From Bacillota bacterium (lineage in GTDB: Bacteria; Bacillota; Bacilli; Paenibacillales; NBRC-103111), in contig JAEWGW010000007.1 of the NCBI GenBank assembly GCA_023388055.1, positions 1-40,474 of the forward strand: 40,474 nucleotides of DNA, in the 5' to 3' direction. Every line of letters starts with the position of its first letter. The stretch's first letter is position 1. Below the pieces are notes generated by a model, which ran no database searches, was not told where the DNA came from, and worked only from the letters and a program-made list of their open reading frames with translations. A program made the position numbers and the translations under genes. Positions 1-8,728 of the stretch are shown here, in pieces.

Positions 1-1269
1 GGCCTTACCGGGGAAACCGGTACAACTGGCCTCACCGGCGAAACCGGTGCGACTGGTCTCACGGGTGAAACTGGAGCTACTGGACTCACTGGGGAAACAG
101 GGGCTACCGGACTTACCGGTGAAACCGGTACGACGGGTCTCACCGGCGAAACTGGCGCCACGGGCCTTACCGGAGAAACAGGTGCCACTGGGCTTACCGG
201 TGAAACTGGCGCTACTGGCCTCACTGGGGAAACAGGAGCCACTGGGCTCACTGGGGAGACAGGTGCCACTGGCCTTACCGGGGAAACTGGCGCTACGGGA
301 CTCACTGGCGAAACCGGTGCGACCGGACTCACGGGTGAAACAGGCGCTACCGGACTTACCGGAGAAACTGGCGCTACTGGCCTTACAGGGGAAACCGGCG
401 CCACGGGCCTCACCGGAGAAACAGGTGCCACGGGGCTTACCGGTGAAACTGGCGCTACTGGCCTCACTGGGGAAACTGGAGCTACCGGACTTACCGGGGA
501 AACTGGTGCGACTGGGCTCACCGGCGAAACCGGCACGACTGGGCTCACCGGCGAAACTGGCCCCACGGGCCTTACCGGGGAAACCGGTGCGACCGGACTT
601 ACTGGCGAAACTGGCGCCACGGGCCTCACTGGCGAAACTGGGTCTACCGGTCTCACCGGCGAAACCGGCACGACTGGACTCACCGGGGAAACTGGTGCGA
701 CTGGACTCACTGGGGAAACCGGTGCGACTGGACTCACTGGGGAAACCGGCACGACTGGCCTTACTGGGGAAACCGGAGCGACTGGGCTCACCGGCGAAAC
801 CGGCACGACTGGGCTCACCGGCGAAACTGGCGCCACGGGCCTTACCGGCGAAACAGGTGCGACTGGACTCACGGGCGAAACTGGCTCGACTGGACTCACC
901 GGCGAAACTGGTGCGACCGGCCTTACCGGCGAAACTGGAGCGACCGGCCTTACTGGCGAAACAGGCGCTACTGGCCTTACAGGTGAAACAGGCGCTACTG
1001 GCCTCACCGGCGAAACAGGGACTACCGGCCTTACTGGCGAAACTGGAGCCACTGGCCTTACTGGCGAAACAGGTGCGACAGGCTTAACTGGCCAAACGGG
1101 TACCACCGGCGTCACTGGCGACACAGGCAACACCGGCGTCACTGGCGATACAGGCAATACTGGCGTCACTGGCGTCACGGGCAACACGGGCGTTACCGGA
1201 GACACAGGCAATACCGGTGTCACTGGCGATACAGGCAACACCGGCGTCACTGGCGACACTGGCGCTACG
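1..1269 (+). repeat. 27-bp tandem array encoding collagen nonapeptides, 47 units in window
   Basis: From base 1 to 1269 the sequence divides exactly into 47 units of 27 bp with no indel. Units 1-40 (1-1080) encode GLTGETGxT with x mostly Ala or Thr, rarely Pro or Ser. Unit 41 encodes GLTGQTGTT, and units 42-47 encode variants of GVTGDTGNT. Neighbouring units differ mostly at synonymous third positions. The array is followed by GEGITGATGATGEGLTGATGATG to 1341, where the triplet phase slips once at each GEG. The array continues off the left edge, so its full copy number is unknown. Confidence 0.95.
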
Positions 1270-1797
1270 GGCGAGGGCATCACTGGTGCTACAGGCGCTA
1301 CGGGCGAGGGCCTCACCGGAGCCACTGGAGCCACCGGCACCTACTCCTTTGATTCCGCATACTTTTATCCGCAGGAGGCAACTATCGGTTCGTCGGGTGA
1401 TTATGATTATCCTATTGGGCCCTACATTGGAGTTACAGGCCCAACCATCTCAAATACAGGCAACGTCTTTGGGTTGGCGCCAAACCGGACCTACCAAATT
1501 TCCTTCCAGGCCACCATTCGCAGCACCAATCCATCAGGAGGCACTATCGGTCTGGAACTGCTGCATCGCCGTCTTCCAGATGATCCTGATTTTGAAGCCT
1601 ACACTACAGCTCAAATCGCAGCAACAGTTTCCAGCAATACAGAGTACGTCTTTATGTCGTCCTCCATTATCTATTCGACTTATTCGGGCGGAAGTGAAAT
1701 GCAGCTTGCTCTTATGTTCCCGAATACCGAAGCTTCCGGAGAATTCGGGGATGCAGAAATCAACACCGCCTTAATTACCTTCATTGCCATTCGTTAA
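1..1797 (+). CDS. Collagen-like surface (probably spore/exosporium) glycoprotein, 5' end outside window
   Basis: Reading frame 1 is open from the first base to a TAA at 1795-1797, giving 598 residues of a protein that starts upstream. Residues 1-447 are collagen-like Gly-X-Thr triplets, mostly the nonapeptide GLTGETGAT, changing near residue 361 to GLTGQTGTT and then GVTGDTGNT. The last ~150 residues (from TYSFDSAYF) are not repetitive and resemble the compact beta-rich C-terminal trimerisation head of BclA-type spore filament proteins. Thr in nearly every Y position is the usual O-glycosylation pattern in bacterial collagens. Neighbouring glycosyltransferases and methyltransferases support a glycosylated product. 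Seen: repeats and C-terminal domain. Inferred: spore location, since signal or targeting sequences would lie in the missing N-terminus. A strong terminator follows directly. Confidence 0.9.
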   Translation, partial: GLTGETGTTGLTGETGATGLTGETGATGLTGETGATGLTGETGTTGLTGETGATGLTGETGATGLTGETGATGLTGETGATGLTGETGATGLTGETGATGLTGETGATGLTGETGATGLTGETGATGLTGETGATGLTGETGATGLTGETGATGLTGETGATGLTGETGATGLTGETGTTGLTGETGPTGLTGETGATGLTGETGATGLTGETGSTGLTGETGTTGLTGETGATGLTGETGATGLTGETGTTGLTGETGATGLTGETGTTGLTGETGATGLTGETGATGLTGETGSTGLTGETGATGLTGETGATGLTGETGATGLTGETGATGLTGETGTTGLTGETGATGLTGETGATGLTGQTGTTGVTGDTGNTGVTGDTGNTGVTGVTGNTGVTGDTGNTGVTGDTGNTGVTGDTGATGEGITGATGATGEGLTGATGATGTYSFDSAYFYPQEATIGSSGDYDYPIGPYIGVTGPTISNTGNVFGLAPNRTYQISFQATIRSTNPSGGTIGLELLHRRLPDDPDFEAYTTAQIAATVSSNTEYVFMSSSIIYSTYSGGSEMQLALMFPNTEASGEFGDAEINTALITFIAIR

Positions 1798-1816
1798 TAC
1801 CAGCCCTACAAAAAGC

Positions 1817-1852
1817 ACCCCTGCCTTCTTCGCTGAAGGTAGGGGTTCTTTT
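1817..1852 (+). terminator. Rho-independent terminator of the collagen-like gene
   Basis: A 12-bp stem (ACCCCTGCCTTC with GAAGGTAGGGGT, one G-T pair) closes a 6-nt loop and is followed by TCTTTT. It lies 20 bases after the stop codon. Confidence 0.85.
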
Positions 1853-1886
1853 ACTTTTGCTGCCGCCGCGGATGACATAAGAACAG

Positions 1887-1923
1887 CAAAAAGGACCCAT
1901 GCACACAGCATGAGTCCCCTTTT
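1887..1923 (-). terminator. Terminator of the minus-strand glycosyltransferase pair
   Basis: Read on the minus strand, a GGACTCATGC/GCATGGGTCC stem with a short loop is followed by TTTTTGCTGTT. It begins directly after the stop codon of the minus gene ending at 1924, so the two operons converge between paired terminators. Confidence 0.8.
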
Positions 1924-2631
1924 CTACCCCCACTCCACCAGGTTCGGATTGGGATCTAGTATGGAATCGTATTGAGCCTGCCACCCGAATTTTGCCCCCG
2001 GATCATGCTGGAGATACCGGTTGTACTTGGCGATCCGGTCCTCCTCCTTCGCCCAGCCATAATGCCGTAACCGGGCCGGATGAAGCAAATAGGTGAACGA
2101 TGCCTTAATGTTCAGCGGCAGCCTCCCGCAATGCACCGGGGTTTCTTTCCACACGTAGTCTAAACCGGGGCGGTACCGGACCAGGAATGGCTGGTAAAAC
2201 TGATGTGCCCTCCAATAAGCATCATCCCGGTAATGCGTTTCGCTCCACATGTCATATAATCGGAAATAAATGGCATCATAATCTGTTTGCCGGATCACAT
2301 CTTCGATTTGAGTCTTGAAGGCTTCCTCAAAAATCTCATCGCTGTCCAGGCATAAAATCCAATCGGGATTAGTTTTTCCTGTTTCACTCCACGAAAACAT
2401 ACGGAGCAGATATTCATTCATAAATTGGGATTCCGGCAGCTGGATCAATTGAAGGGGAATCCCCTGAAGCACCTCGCGGCAGATATCTGGAGTGTCATCG
2501 GTGCTGTTATCATCAATAATAACGGCGGCATCGATGATGTCCCGGTAAAATTCAAGCATTCTCCGCAGGTACCGGCCGGATTCATTCCGAACGATCATGG
2601 ACAGGGTTACCGTTGCGCCGGGTTCTCTCAT
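1924..2631 (-). CDS. Family 2 glycosyltransferase
   Basis: GT-A fold glycosyltransferase of 235 residues. The N-terminus VTLSMIVRNESGRYLRRML is the nucleotide-binding beta strand and helix typical of GT2, IIDDNSTDDT is the second nucleotide-contact motif, and CLDSDEIF is the metal-binding DxD region. No membrane segment is visible, so a cytoplasmic enzyme is likely. I chose ATG 2631, which has GGGGGA about 6 nt upstream; a TTG at 2652, directly after the stop of the upstream gene, would add seven residues. The gene follows another glycosyltransferase in the same direction and points toward the collagen-like gene, so glycosylation of that protein is the natural guess. Donor and acceptor sugars cannot be read from sequence. 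Confidence 0.85.
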   Translation of the reverse strand: MREPGATVTLSMIVRNESGRYLRRMLEFYRDIIDAAVIIDDNSTDDTPDICREVLQGIPLQLIQLPESQFMNEYLLRMFSWSETGKTNPDWILCLDSDEIFEEAFKTQIEDVIRQTDYDAIYFRLYDMWSETHYRDDAYWRAHQFYQPFLVRYRPGLDYVWKETPVHCGRLPLNIKASFTYLLHPARLRHYGWAKEEDRIAKYNRYLQHDPGAKFGWQAQYDSILDPNPNLVEWG

Positions 2632-2654
2632 TTCATTCCCCCATTTCCGCAAGC

Positions 2655-4604
2655 TTACTTCCGCTCTTTGGCCAGCTCCGCAAGCTTACTCTCAAAAAAC
2701 TTTTTGTTATGCAGCATGCTGGGATGCTCCGGGCTGTAAGCCAGGGCCAGGTTATTATGCTCGTTCGCCTTTTCAATCTGCCCCAGTTGGTCGTAGCATA
2801 AGCACAAATTCAAGTGTGGCATCCACGTCCATGCTTCCTTCTCCTTAAAAGCTAAGGGACTCTCAGGCTCCTTCAATGTAGTAGCCAGCTCAAACCAGTA
2901 TATGGCCTGCTCCAGCCGTTTGGGAGTTTCCTCATAGAAAAGCTTGCCGATGCGGCAGCAAGCCTCCGCTCTTGGTTTATCGTACTGCATAGTCCGGAAC
3001 AATGCTTGCAGCCCTTTATCATGTTCATACAGCCGGAAGTAACAAGCAGAGAGCTTCAGGCAGGCGTTAATTTGATCCTCCACCCACCCTAATCCCGTTC
3101 TCAGGAATTTTTCATAATACTCTACCGCTTCCTCAAAAAACAGATTGTCTCTCAGCTCATTGCCGAAATAATAAAGATCACGAATGGACAGTTCTTTGCC
3201 AGCCGCCTGCTGCTTGCGGTAGATTTGCAGATTCCGGTCCGTGTAGGCTTTCTCCTTCCTGTGGGTTACCGCAGCTTCTCCATGGATAATATTCCCATAC
3301 ACATCCAGGTATTCATGAACCACGCCAATCCATTTGTAGCCTCTTTCCCGCTTCACGATCCGGTTCCGTCTTAAGCTGAAGGTTACATTGCCCTTGGCAT
3401 CCATCCCGATATGATAGGGCAGGGTTACGCTATCAATAGAAGGGTCCAGGTTGCGGATAATGTCCGCTAACAGCTTCTGATCCTTCTCCAGGATGAGGTC
3501 ATCTGCATCCAGCCACATCATGTAATCCTGGGTAGCCTTGCTGAAGGCATAATTCCGCGCAGCCGCAAAATCGTCGATCCAGGGAAACTCGTAAATCTGG
3601 GCGCCATAGGAGGCAGCTACCTCCTTGGTCCTGTCGGTGGAGCCCGTATCCACCACGATGATCTCATCCATAATATCCTTTACACAAGGCAAAAGACGGC
3701 CCAATGCATCCTCCTCATTTTTGGCGATCAGGCACAGACTTACCGTGACCTTCCGGCCATCCCGGATGTTCGCAGCTTTCACATGGTTCCCCTCCTTTTT
3801 CTCCTTCTTCTTGTATGCTTCAATTCCCGCTAAATCGGAATCACGGTAGATATGATAAGCCGGCAGGTGGGTATCCACATACAAGGACAATCCTAGAGCC
3901 GCGCTCCGGACACAGAAATGCCGGTCCTCCCCCCATAACGTCAGGTTCTGTATTTTCTTGAAGGAAACGCCAGCATACAGTGCTGCAGAACTGATCAATG
4001 TACAGGCGCCAAGTCCGCCAACCTCATACAGCCCGGGCCTCCGCAGCTTTTCCAGGAATTCCACCGTCCGTCTTCTGATCTCCTCATCCTCCAGCTTTTC
4101 ACCGGCACGTGCTTCATACAGCGAATAGTGATCCGACACCCAGACCTGCGGCATTTCCGGACTGTTAGGCTGCCACCTGGTCCAAAAAATTGTGGATACA
4201 ATATCCTTCTCCGCTTTGATCAATTGCTGCAGGGTATCCGGATGAATAACAAGATCGGAGTCGATGAGAAACAAATAATCAAATTGATTGGATTTGGCGT
4301 ACTGAATCATACCATCCTTCATTTCCGCCACTTTCCATACCAATTCATCCGGCCAATAATGCGTGTTCTCGTTACGCACATAATCCGCAGTCTTTATCTC
4401 ATACTTATTAAGCACAGTGCGGTCATGACGCTTCGAGAATTCAGTCAGCAGCTTTTTCGAAGCCTCATCCTTATTGTCATCCACAAAATAAAATTCCACA
4501 TGCAATCCGCCGGTTTCCAGCTCCTCCAAGGACGTAAGGAATTCACTTAGAATGTCGGGCTTTTGGCAGATGGGACTGCCGATCAAAATTCTGGTTTGGC
4601 TCAT
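2655..4604 (-). CDS. Two-domain glycosyltransferase with C-terminal TPR-like region
   Basis: About 649 residues. The first ~270 form one GT-A-like domain (ILIGSPICQKPDIL start, FLIDSDLVIHPD as DxD-type motif, LWGEDRHFCVRSAALG near its end). A second, classical GT2 domain follows (VTVSLCLIAKNEEDALGRLL, IIVVDTGSTDRTKE, MMWLDADDLIL). The last ~200 residues look helical and TPR-like (DLYYFGNELRDNLFFEEAVEYYEKFL). This architecture suits sequential transfer of two sugars or extension on a repetitive protein acceptor. Start ATG 4604 has GAGGTG with an 8-nt gap; a TTG at 4622 lies further upstream with no better site. It is probably cotranscribed with the glycosyltransferase 23 nt downstream. Function in spore-surface glycosylation is inferred from context. 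Confidence 0.85.
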   Translation of the reverse strand: MSQTRILIGSPICQKPDILSEFLTSLEELETGGLHVEFYFVDDNKDEASKKLLTEFSKRHDRTVLNKYEIKTADYVRNENTHYWPDELVWKVAEMKDGMIQYAKSNQFDYLFLIDSDLVIHPDTLQQLIKAEKDIVSTIFWTRWQPNSPEMPQVWVSDHYSLYEARAGEKLEDEEIRRRTVEFLEKLRRPGLYEVGGLGACTLISSAALYAGVSFKKIQNLTLWGEDRHFCVRSAALGLSLYVDTHLPAYHIYRDSDLAGIEAYKKKEKKEGNHVKAANIRDGRKVTVSLCLIAKNEEDALGRLLPCVKDIMDEIIVVDTGSTDRTKEVAASYGAQIYEFPWIDDFAAARNYAFSKATQDYMMWLDADDLILEKDQKLLADIIRNLDPSIDSVTLPYHIGMDAKGNVTFSLRRNRIVKRERGYKWIGVVHEYLDVYGNIIHGEAAVTHRKEKAYTDRNLQIYRKQQAAGKELSIRDLYYFGNELRDNLFFEEAVEYYEKFLRTGLGWVEDQINACLKLSACYFRLYEHDKGLQALFRTMQYDKPRAEACCRIGKLFYEETPKRLEQAIYWFELATTLKEPESPLAFKEKEAWTWMPHLNLCLCYDQLGQIEKANEHNNLALAYSPEHPSMLHNKKFFESKLAELAKERK

Positions 4605-4748
4605 TTTTTGCACCTCATTCAATAAGTTGTTCTCTTTAAAAAATATTCCGAACTCTCCACACTATGCCTACAACTGTCGGACCGGAATGGTTAAGTCCGT
4701 TATTGCATATAGTGGACCATGCCAATAAATTCTGATGAGGTGGATATG

Positions 4749-5447
4749 ATGCTTGTACGGGATATCGAAAAGGCTCTCATTGCTGCCGAACAAAACGGCG
4801 CTGCCTTTGGGAACAGGACCCTTTCCAAAGGTGCGCTGGTTCACTTGTGCCGCCGCTTGGATAATACCAGAAGCTGGAATATACTCGAACTAGGAGGAGG
4901 ACACAGTCCGATCTTCTGGGAGCAGCTTCATCTGCAAACCGGACTCCCCCTGATTCTGACCCACCTGGAGCATGATCCGGGATATGCCGCTATTTGGGAG
5001 GAAAAGCCGGTTGGCGAGGGATTTATCCATTTTTACAGACAAACCCTGCAGCAGCTCTCCGATGAGGAACGGAACGAGGTTTTTGCGAGTCCGGAGGTGG
5101 CCATGTCGGTTTGGAGCTCTTACGGGAAGCCGGTTTCCTCCGATTTGTTCAACCACTACACCATCCGCAATGCCTTTTTTGCTGAGGTGGATATGCTGCC
5201 GTTGGAACAGGAGTCCGTTGACATTCTCATTGTTGATGGACCGCATGGCAATGGCCGTTCTCTGGCCTTCCCGCTATTCTATAAGCATTTGAAGCCGGAT
5301 GCCTTTGTACTGGTTGACGATTACGATCACTACCCGTTTATTGAGGATTTGCGGAGTCTGTTCCATATGGAAGAACTATTCCGCGACACACGCGGTGACT
5401 GCCGTTGGTTATTGGGACGGTTAACCGGCAAACAGACCTTTGCCTAA
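4749..5447 (+). CDS. Putative class I SAM-dependent methyltransferase
   Basis: About 232 residues with a Rossmann-type methyltransferase layout: WNILELGGGHSPIFWE matches motif I (SAM-binding glycine loop), and DILIVDGPHGNGRSLAFPLFYKHLKPDAFVLVDDYDHYPF resembles motifs IV-VI of small-molecule methyltransferases of the Methyltransf_24 type. ATG 4749 is preferred because GAGGTGG lies 8 nt before it, the spacing used by its neighbours; ATGs at 4746 and 4719 are in frame. It is divergent from the two-domain glycosyltransferase and ends at a shared bidirectional terminator. The family and position suggest sugar O-methylation, as on spore-surface glycans of other bacilli, but the substrate is not shown. 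Confidence 0.65.
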   Translation: MLVRDIEKALIAAEQNGAAFGNRTLSKGALVHLCRRLDNTRSWNILELGGGHSPIFWEQLHLQTGLPLILTHLEHDPGYAAIWEEKPVGEGFIHFYRQTLQQLSDEERNEVFASPEVAMSVWSSYGKPVSSDLFNHYTIRNAFFAEVDMLPLEQESVDILIVDGPHGNGRSLAFPLFYKHLKPDAFVLVDDYDHYPFIEDLRSLFHMEELFRDTRGDCRWLLGRLTGKQTFA

Positions 5448-5483
5448 ACCATCGTTGAGCGCCCATGGATAAACCCGAATATG

Positions 5484-5516
5484 AAAAAACCGACGGCATC
5501 CCTCCGTCGGTTCTTT
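5484..5516. terminator. Bidirectional terminator between convergent genes
   Basis: A perfect AACCGACGG/CCGTCGGTT stem (5488-5496 with 5504-5512) is flanked by an A-run on the left and CTTT on the right. It can therefore terminate both the plus methyltransferase gene (stop 5447) and the minus glycosyltransferase gene (stop 5530). Confidence 0.85.
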
Positions 5517-5529
5517 GCGTTTTATTTTA

Positions 5530-6606
5530 TTATTTGTCCGGTTCAGCCTGCATCCTCCCCAATTTCTGCAAGCACTGTTCATGGAACTCGGCAGCCCGGA
5601 AGCTTCCCATCCCGTTCAGGCTCAGATACTTGCCCTGATCCTCTCCCAACCGGAGGCATTGTGCGAATGCTTCTTCCGCTTGATCCCATAACTCCCATTC
5701 AAACAAAGCCCTACCCTTATAAAAATGAAGATCCACGTAGTCCGGATAAAGCAGCAGCGCCAGATCGATTCCGGGCCAAGCCCCTTGAATGCTGCCATGT
5801 CGGAGCATGATATCATATTTAAGTTTATACACCAACGCAGGGGGCAGTATGGAGGCTGAGACAAACCCTTTAATACACTCGTTGACCATATGGAAGGCTT
5901 GCTCATAATCCTTGGCACGATACCATTCGCTGGCCAGATGATATTCGCACCAATATTCGGACGGATCCGGTTCCTCCCCTTTAGCCAACAGACGCTGCCG
6001 GTTTTCCAGCTGCAGCTCAAGTAAACGCAGGTTACGTTGAAGCTTATTCTTCCGGTCCGTTTCCTCCTCCAGATATCCGTAATGATGCAGCTGCACGGGA
6101 AGAACCGGAATAGGCAGCTGGGGCATGGATTCCTCCGGCCAGACTGGCTGCTCATGCACCCGGCCTGAGAAACGGACCCCCTTGCCGTTTCGGAATAACC
6201 GGGTCTGTGTCCATTGATAGGCTTGGGTCACATCACTTTGACCCATGGAAACGCCTGTGTAGTTGATCACCTTCAGATTCAACGCATCCGCAGTGCTGTC
6301 TTTAACCAGCGTACGCAGCAGACGCGCTTCTGCCGGCTCCAACCGTTCGTCCGCATCCAGCCACAGAATCCATTCGGACCGTGCTGCCTGTATCCCCCAA
6401 TTGCGAGCGTCTGCGAAGCTGTCGGTCCACTGGAAATCCAGAACCTTGGCTCCCATCCCGCGGCAAATTTCAGGCGTTCGGTCCCGGGACCCTGTATCCA
6501 CCACAATACACGCATCTACTGCCGGTTGAACGCTTCGAAGGCAATCGGCAATGTGTGCAGCTTCATCCTTAACGATCATACATAAGGTAATCAGCGGACT
6601 CGTCAT
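5530..6606 (-). CDS. Family 2 glycosyltransferase with C-terminal TPR-like region
   Basis: About 358 residues. The GT2 domain occupies roughly residues 1-220: LITLCMIVKDEAAHIADCLRS, CIVVDTGSRDRTPEI and ILWLDADERLEP (the DxD region). The C-terminal part has helical repeat character (EYHLASEWYRAKDYEQAF, FYKGRALFEWELWDQAEEAF). The same arrangement occurs in SunS/TPR-type glycosyltransferases that modify peptides or proteins. ATG 6606 is preceded by AGAGGAGAGG with a 5-nt gap; the ATG at 6627 has its AAGGAG directly adjacent, too close to work well. It is the third glycosyltransferase in 5 kb and closely resembles the second half of the 2655-4604 product, suggesting duplication. Confidence 0.85.
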   Translation of the reverse strand: MTSPLITLCMIVKDEAAHIADCLRSVQPAVDACIVVDTGSRDRTPEICRGMGAKVLDFQWTDSFADARNWGIQAARSEWILWLDADERLEPAEARLLRTLVKDSTADALNLKVINYTGVSMGQSDVTQAYQWTQTRLFRNGKGVRFSGRVHEQPVWPEESMPQLPIPVLPVQLHHYGYLEEETDRKNKLQRNLRLLELQLENRQRLLAKGEEPDPSEYWCEYHLASEWYRAKDYEQAFHMVNECIKGFVSASILPPALVYKLKYDIMLRHGSIQGAWPGIDLALLLYPDYVDLHFYKGRALFEWELWDQAEEAFAQCLRLGEDQGKYLSLNGMGSFRAAEFHEQCLQKLGRMQAEPDK

Positions 6607-6823
6607 ACAATCCTCTCCTCTCCACATCTCCTTATTACTGATTTATGTGGCGCTGGGCGAATTATGTGATCCATTCCTTCACACATTGCGGTCCAAATCA
6701 ATACAATGGTAAAAATGGGCGGACTTCCAATTCATATTTACAGGTTGTCCCGAATAAGTATCATCTAGCGAACATGGAAGAGTAATTGATAGGTTTTGTG
6801 ATTCAGCATGAGGAGGTTCTTGT

Positions 6824-7144
6824 ATGTCCTTACCGAATATCCCTAATATTACGCCTTTAATCAGTCTGACGCGGGCTGAAGTCATCAATTTATTGTTATC
6901 GTCCATCGCTATGGAGGAAATCGGCTTATCCCATATCATGAATGCAGAAGGAGAGAAGATCCAACGGATTCTGCAATTTGAGAATGTTACATTGGAAGAT
7001 ATGCTGCGGATCAATCATAGCGTGGAACGGATTCTGCGGAACATCATTAAGAACCAGATGCTTTTACAATTTAAACTGGAGGATGTAATTAGTCTCGAAA
7101 CGAGAGGGGATGATCCCAATTCCGACTATGAAGATCCCGAATGA
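6824..7144 (+). CDS. Small conserved protein of unknown function, possibly spore-surface associated
   Basis: 106 residues with a strong GAGGAGG ribosome site. The N-terminus LPNIPNITPLISLTRAEVINLLLSSIAMEEIGLSHIMNAEGEKIQ matches, from memory, a short family encoded beside collagen-like genes in several spore formers; I cannot name it and no function is established to my knowledge. It has no signal peptide, one amphipathic helical stretch (LSSIAMEEIGLSHIM) and an acidic C-terminal tail (DDPNSDYEDPE). Its position between surface-glycan genes supports a structural or assembly role at the spore surface. The next gene begins inside its 3' end, so the two are translationally coupled. Confidence 0.75.
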   Translation: MSLPNIPNITPLISLTRAEVINLLLSSIAMEEIGLSHIMNAEGEKIQRILQFENVTLEDMLRINHSVERILRNIIKNQMLLQFKLEDVISLETRGDDPNSDYEDPE

Positions 7145-7925
7145 AATCGGTGTAAATCTGATAGACTCAACGATATCGCTGGAAACTGCACTCTTTAAAT
7201 TGTGGCGCTCCCGTGCTTTATTCTCTCCTTCTCTTCAGCGTGCTGTCCATCGGACCCCCAGCTTAACAACATCCGCAATGCCGGACTTTCTGGAAGGATG
7301 GGTCATGTTTACCCGCACCTTGATGTGGTTAAGATCCCAAATGGTCATTACAGCGCCGCGGATGAAGGGAATTCAATTTTTGATGCAGGTGGAGAACCAG
7401 CCCCGCAAGCTTGTAGATATTCAAAACGGGCTTAAACGGACTAATACGGCCGCCTTGAACAGTATCGAGGATATGATGGTATTATTGGTCTCTTTGGCAC
7501 GCTGCACAAGCTATGGCGACCTCCGTTCTTCGGAATGGGATCGCCTGTTGCAGCCGGTTACGATGATGCTTCAACAATGCGACACGATTCTGCAGAGCAT
7601 CATTACCAGCGGTCATTGGTTCGCTACCCTGGTTCCCTCTGATTTCGGCTCAACTGCGAGACAAGACTCCGGAATGCCGGAACGTCTTCAGATTCAGCGT
7701 TTGCTGAATGCTATCAAGATGGCAGATCGTCACCTTGCCAAGCTGCAGATTATGCAGGCAAACAATAGCAAGAAACGAAAAATGCTGATGGACCGTTTAG
7801 CTTCCATGTGCATTTATATGATTGACCTTCAGGACTCACCCAAGCATTTCTCCCGCGAGCCCTCCAAACCCTGGTTGAACAAAGGAGCCGGGGCCCATGC
7901 CCCGTTGGTTAATTTTGTGAAATAA
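7110..7925 (+). CDS. Hypothetical protein, overlapping the upstream gene
   Basis: 271 residues that I do not recognise. The protein is rich in Leu, Met, Arg and Ser, predicted largely helical, with no signal peptide and no clear membrane span. Stretches such as RKLVDIQNGLKRTNTAALNS and RLLNAIKMADRHLAKLQIMQ look like coiled or bundled helices. The chosen ATG 7110 lies inside the previous gene (35-nt overlap) right after GAGAGGGG, so translation probably depends on coupling; ATG 7128 is the in-frame alternative. The context (collagen-like glycoprotein, glycosyltransferases, methyltransferases) suggests a role in the same surface structure, but nothing in the sequence itself shows this. Confidence 0.7.
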   Translation: MIPIPTMKIPNEIGVNLIDSTISLETALFKLWRSRALFSPSLQRAVHRTPSLTTSAMPDFLEGWVMFTRTLMWLRSQMVITAPRMKGIQFLMQVENQPRKLVDIQNGLKRTNTAALNSIEDMMVLLVSLARCTSYGDLRSSEWDRLLQPVTMMLQQCDTILQSIITSGHWFATLVPSDFGSTARQDSGMPERLQIQRLLNAIKMADRHLAKLQIMQANNSKKRKMLMDRLASMCIYMIDLQDSPKHFSREPSKPWLNKGAGAHAPLVNFVK

Positions 7926-8010
7926 TGGACCAAGCGGACTGTCTGTTCGATAAACATAAACCTCTTCTTGGCGCATATGATGAAAAGGAAACCAAATAGG
8001 AGGGTACATT

Positions 8011-8676
8011 ATGTCCGGTCTGAACCAGTTGCAGTCACGTTTTATTGTAGACACCGATGAACGGGTTGAACACATGATTTATGATCTGCCAAAGAGCTGG
8101 TGGAGCCGCCCTTACGAATATGCGTGGTGCTCCTCTTTTGTTTCGGATGAAGCCGTTGTCCTGGATGCGGCATGCGGCATTTCCCATCCTTTTAAATTTT
8201 TTCTGGCCGAACACTGCAAGATGACCTACGCTTGTGATTTGGACCCCAGAATCCTATCAACTGAATCTATTCTGAAGAATATCCGGGATGACATCGGGGT
8301 TCAAGAAGCTGAGGCGGCAGAGGTTAAACGGTATACCGCAGATACGCTGGCATTGGCACATGCCAATCTGACGAGTCTTCCTTATGAGAATGATCTCTTC
8401 GACCTGATTTTTTGTATCTCTGTCCTGGAGCATATGCCTGTGAAGGATTGCGTAAAAGCGATGGAGGAGTTCAAACGGACATTAAAGCCCGACGGTAAGC
8501 TTATCCTGACCTTCGATTATCCCACCGTCAATTTGAACGTAATGGACCGGATGTTTGATGAATTAGGCTTGGAATATGCGGACCAAGTGGACTATGCCTT
8601 GCCGGACCATGCAGTCCATAGCAAGATGTGGGGATCCCTTTATATTTTCCGGGCGGTGCTCCGCAAGCGTGCTTGA
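8011..8676 (+). CDS. Class I SAM-dependent methyltransferase (Methyltransf_11 type)
   Basis: 221 residues. Motif I is VVLDAACGISHPFKFFLAEH, the acidic ribose contact is in YACDLDPRIL, and motif IV is LFDLIFCISVLEHMPV, followed by the LKPDGKLILTFDYP strand. These are the normal elements of the UbiE/Methyltransf_11 group, which acts on small molecules including sugars. AGGAGG lies 8 nt before the ATG. It follows the hypothetical gene by 85 nt in the same direction and closes the surface-glycan island, with a terminator 58 nt downstream. Methylation of a spore-surface sugar is a reasonable inference; other acceptors cannot be excluded. Confidence 0.8.
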   Translation: MSGLNQLQSRFIVDTDERVEHMIYDLPKSWWSRPYEYAWCSSFVSDEAVVLDAACGISHPFKFFLAEHCKMTYACDLDPRILSTESILKNIRDDIGVQEAEAAEVKRYTADTLALAHANLTSLPYENDLFDLIFCISVLEHMPVKDCVKAMEEFKRTLKPDGKLILTFDYPTVNLNVMDRMFDELGLEYADQVDYALPDHAVHSKMWGSLYIFRAVLRKRA

Positions 8677-8728
8677 GGGATAGGATGACAATATTGGGCG
8701 GACAAGGAAAGATAAAATATATGGGTCC

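Noticed and set aside
47..1087. Long open frame of 346 codons in the collagen array
   Set aside because: It is a frame shadow: the 27-bp unit has no stop in this frame. Frame 1 gives the coherent Gly-X-Thr protein that continues into a globular domain.
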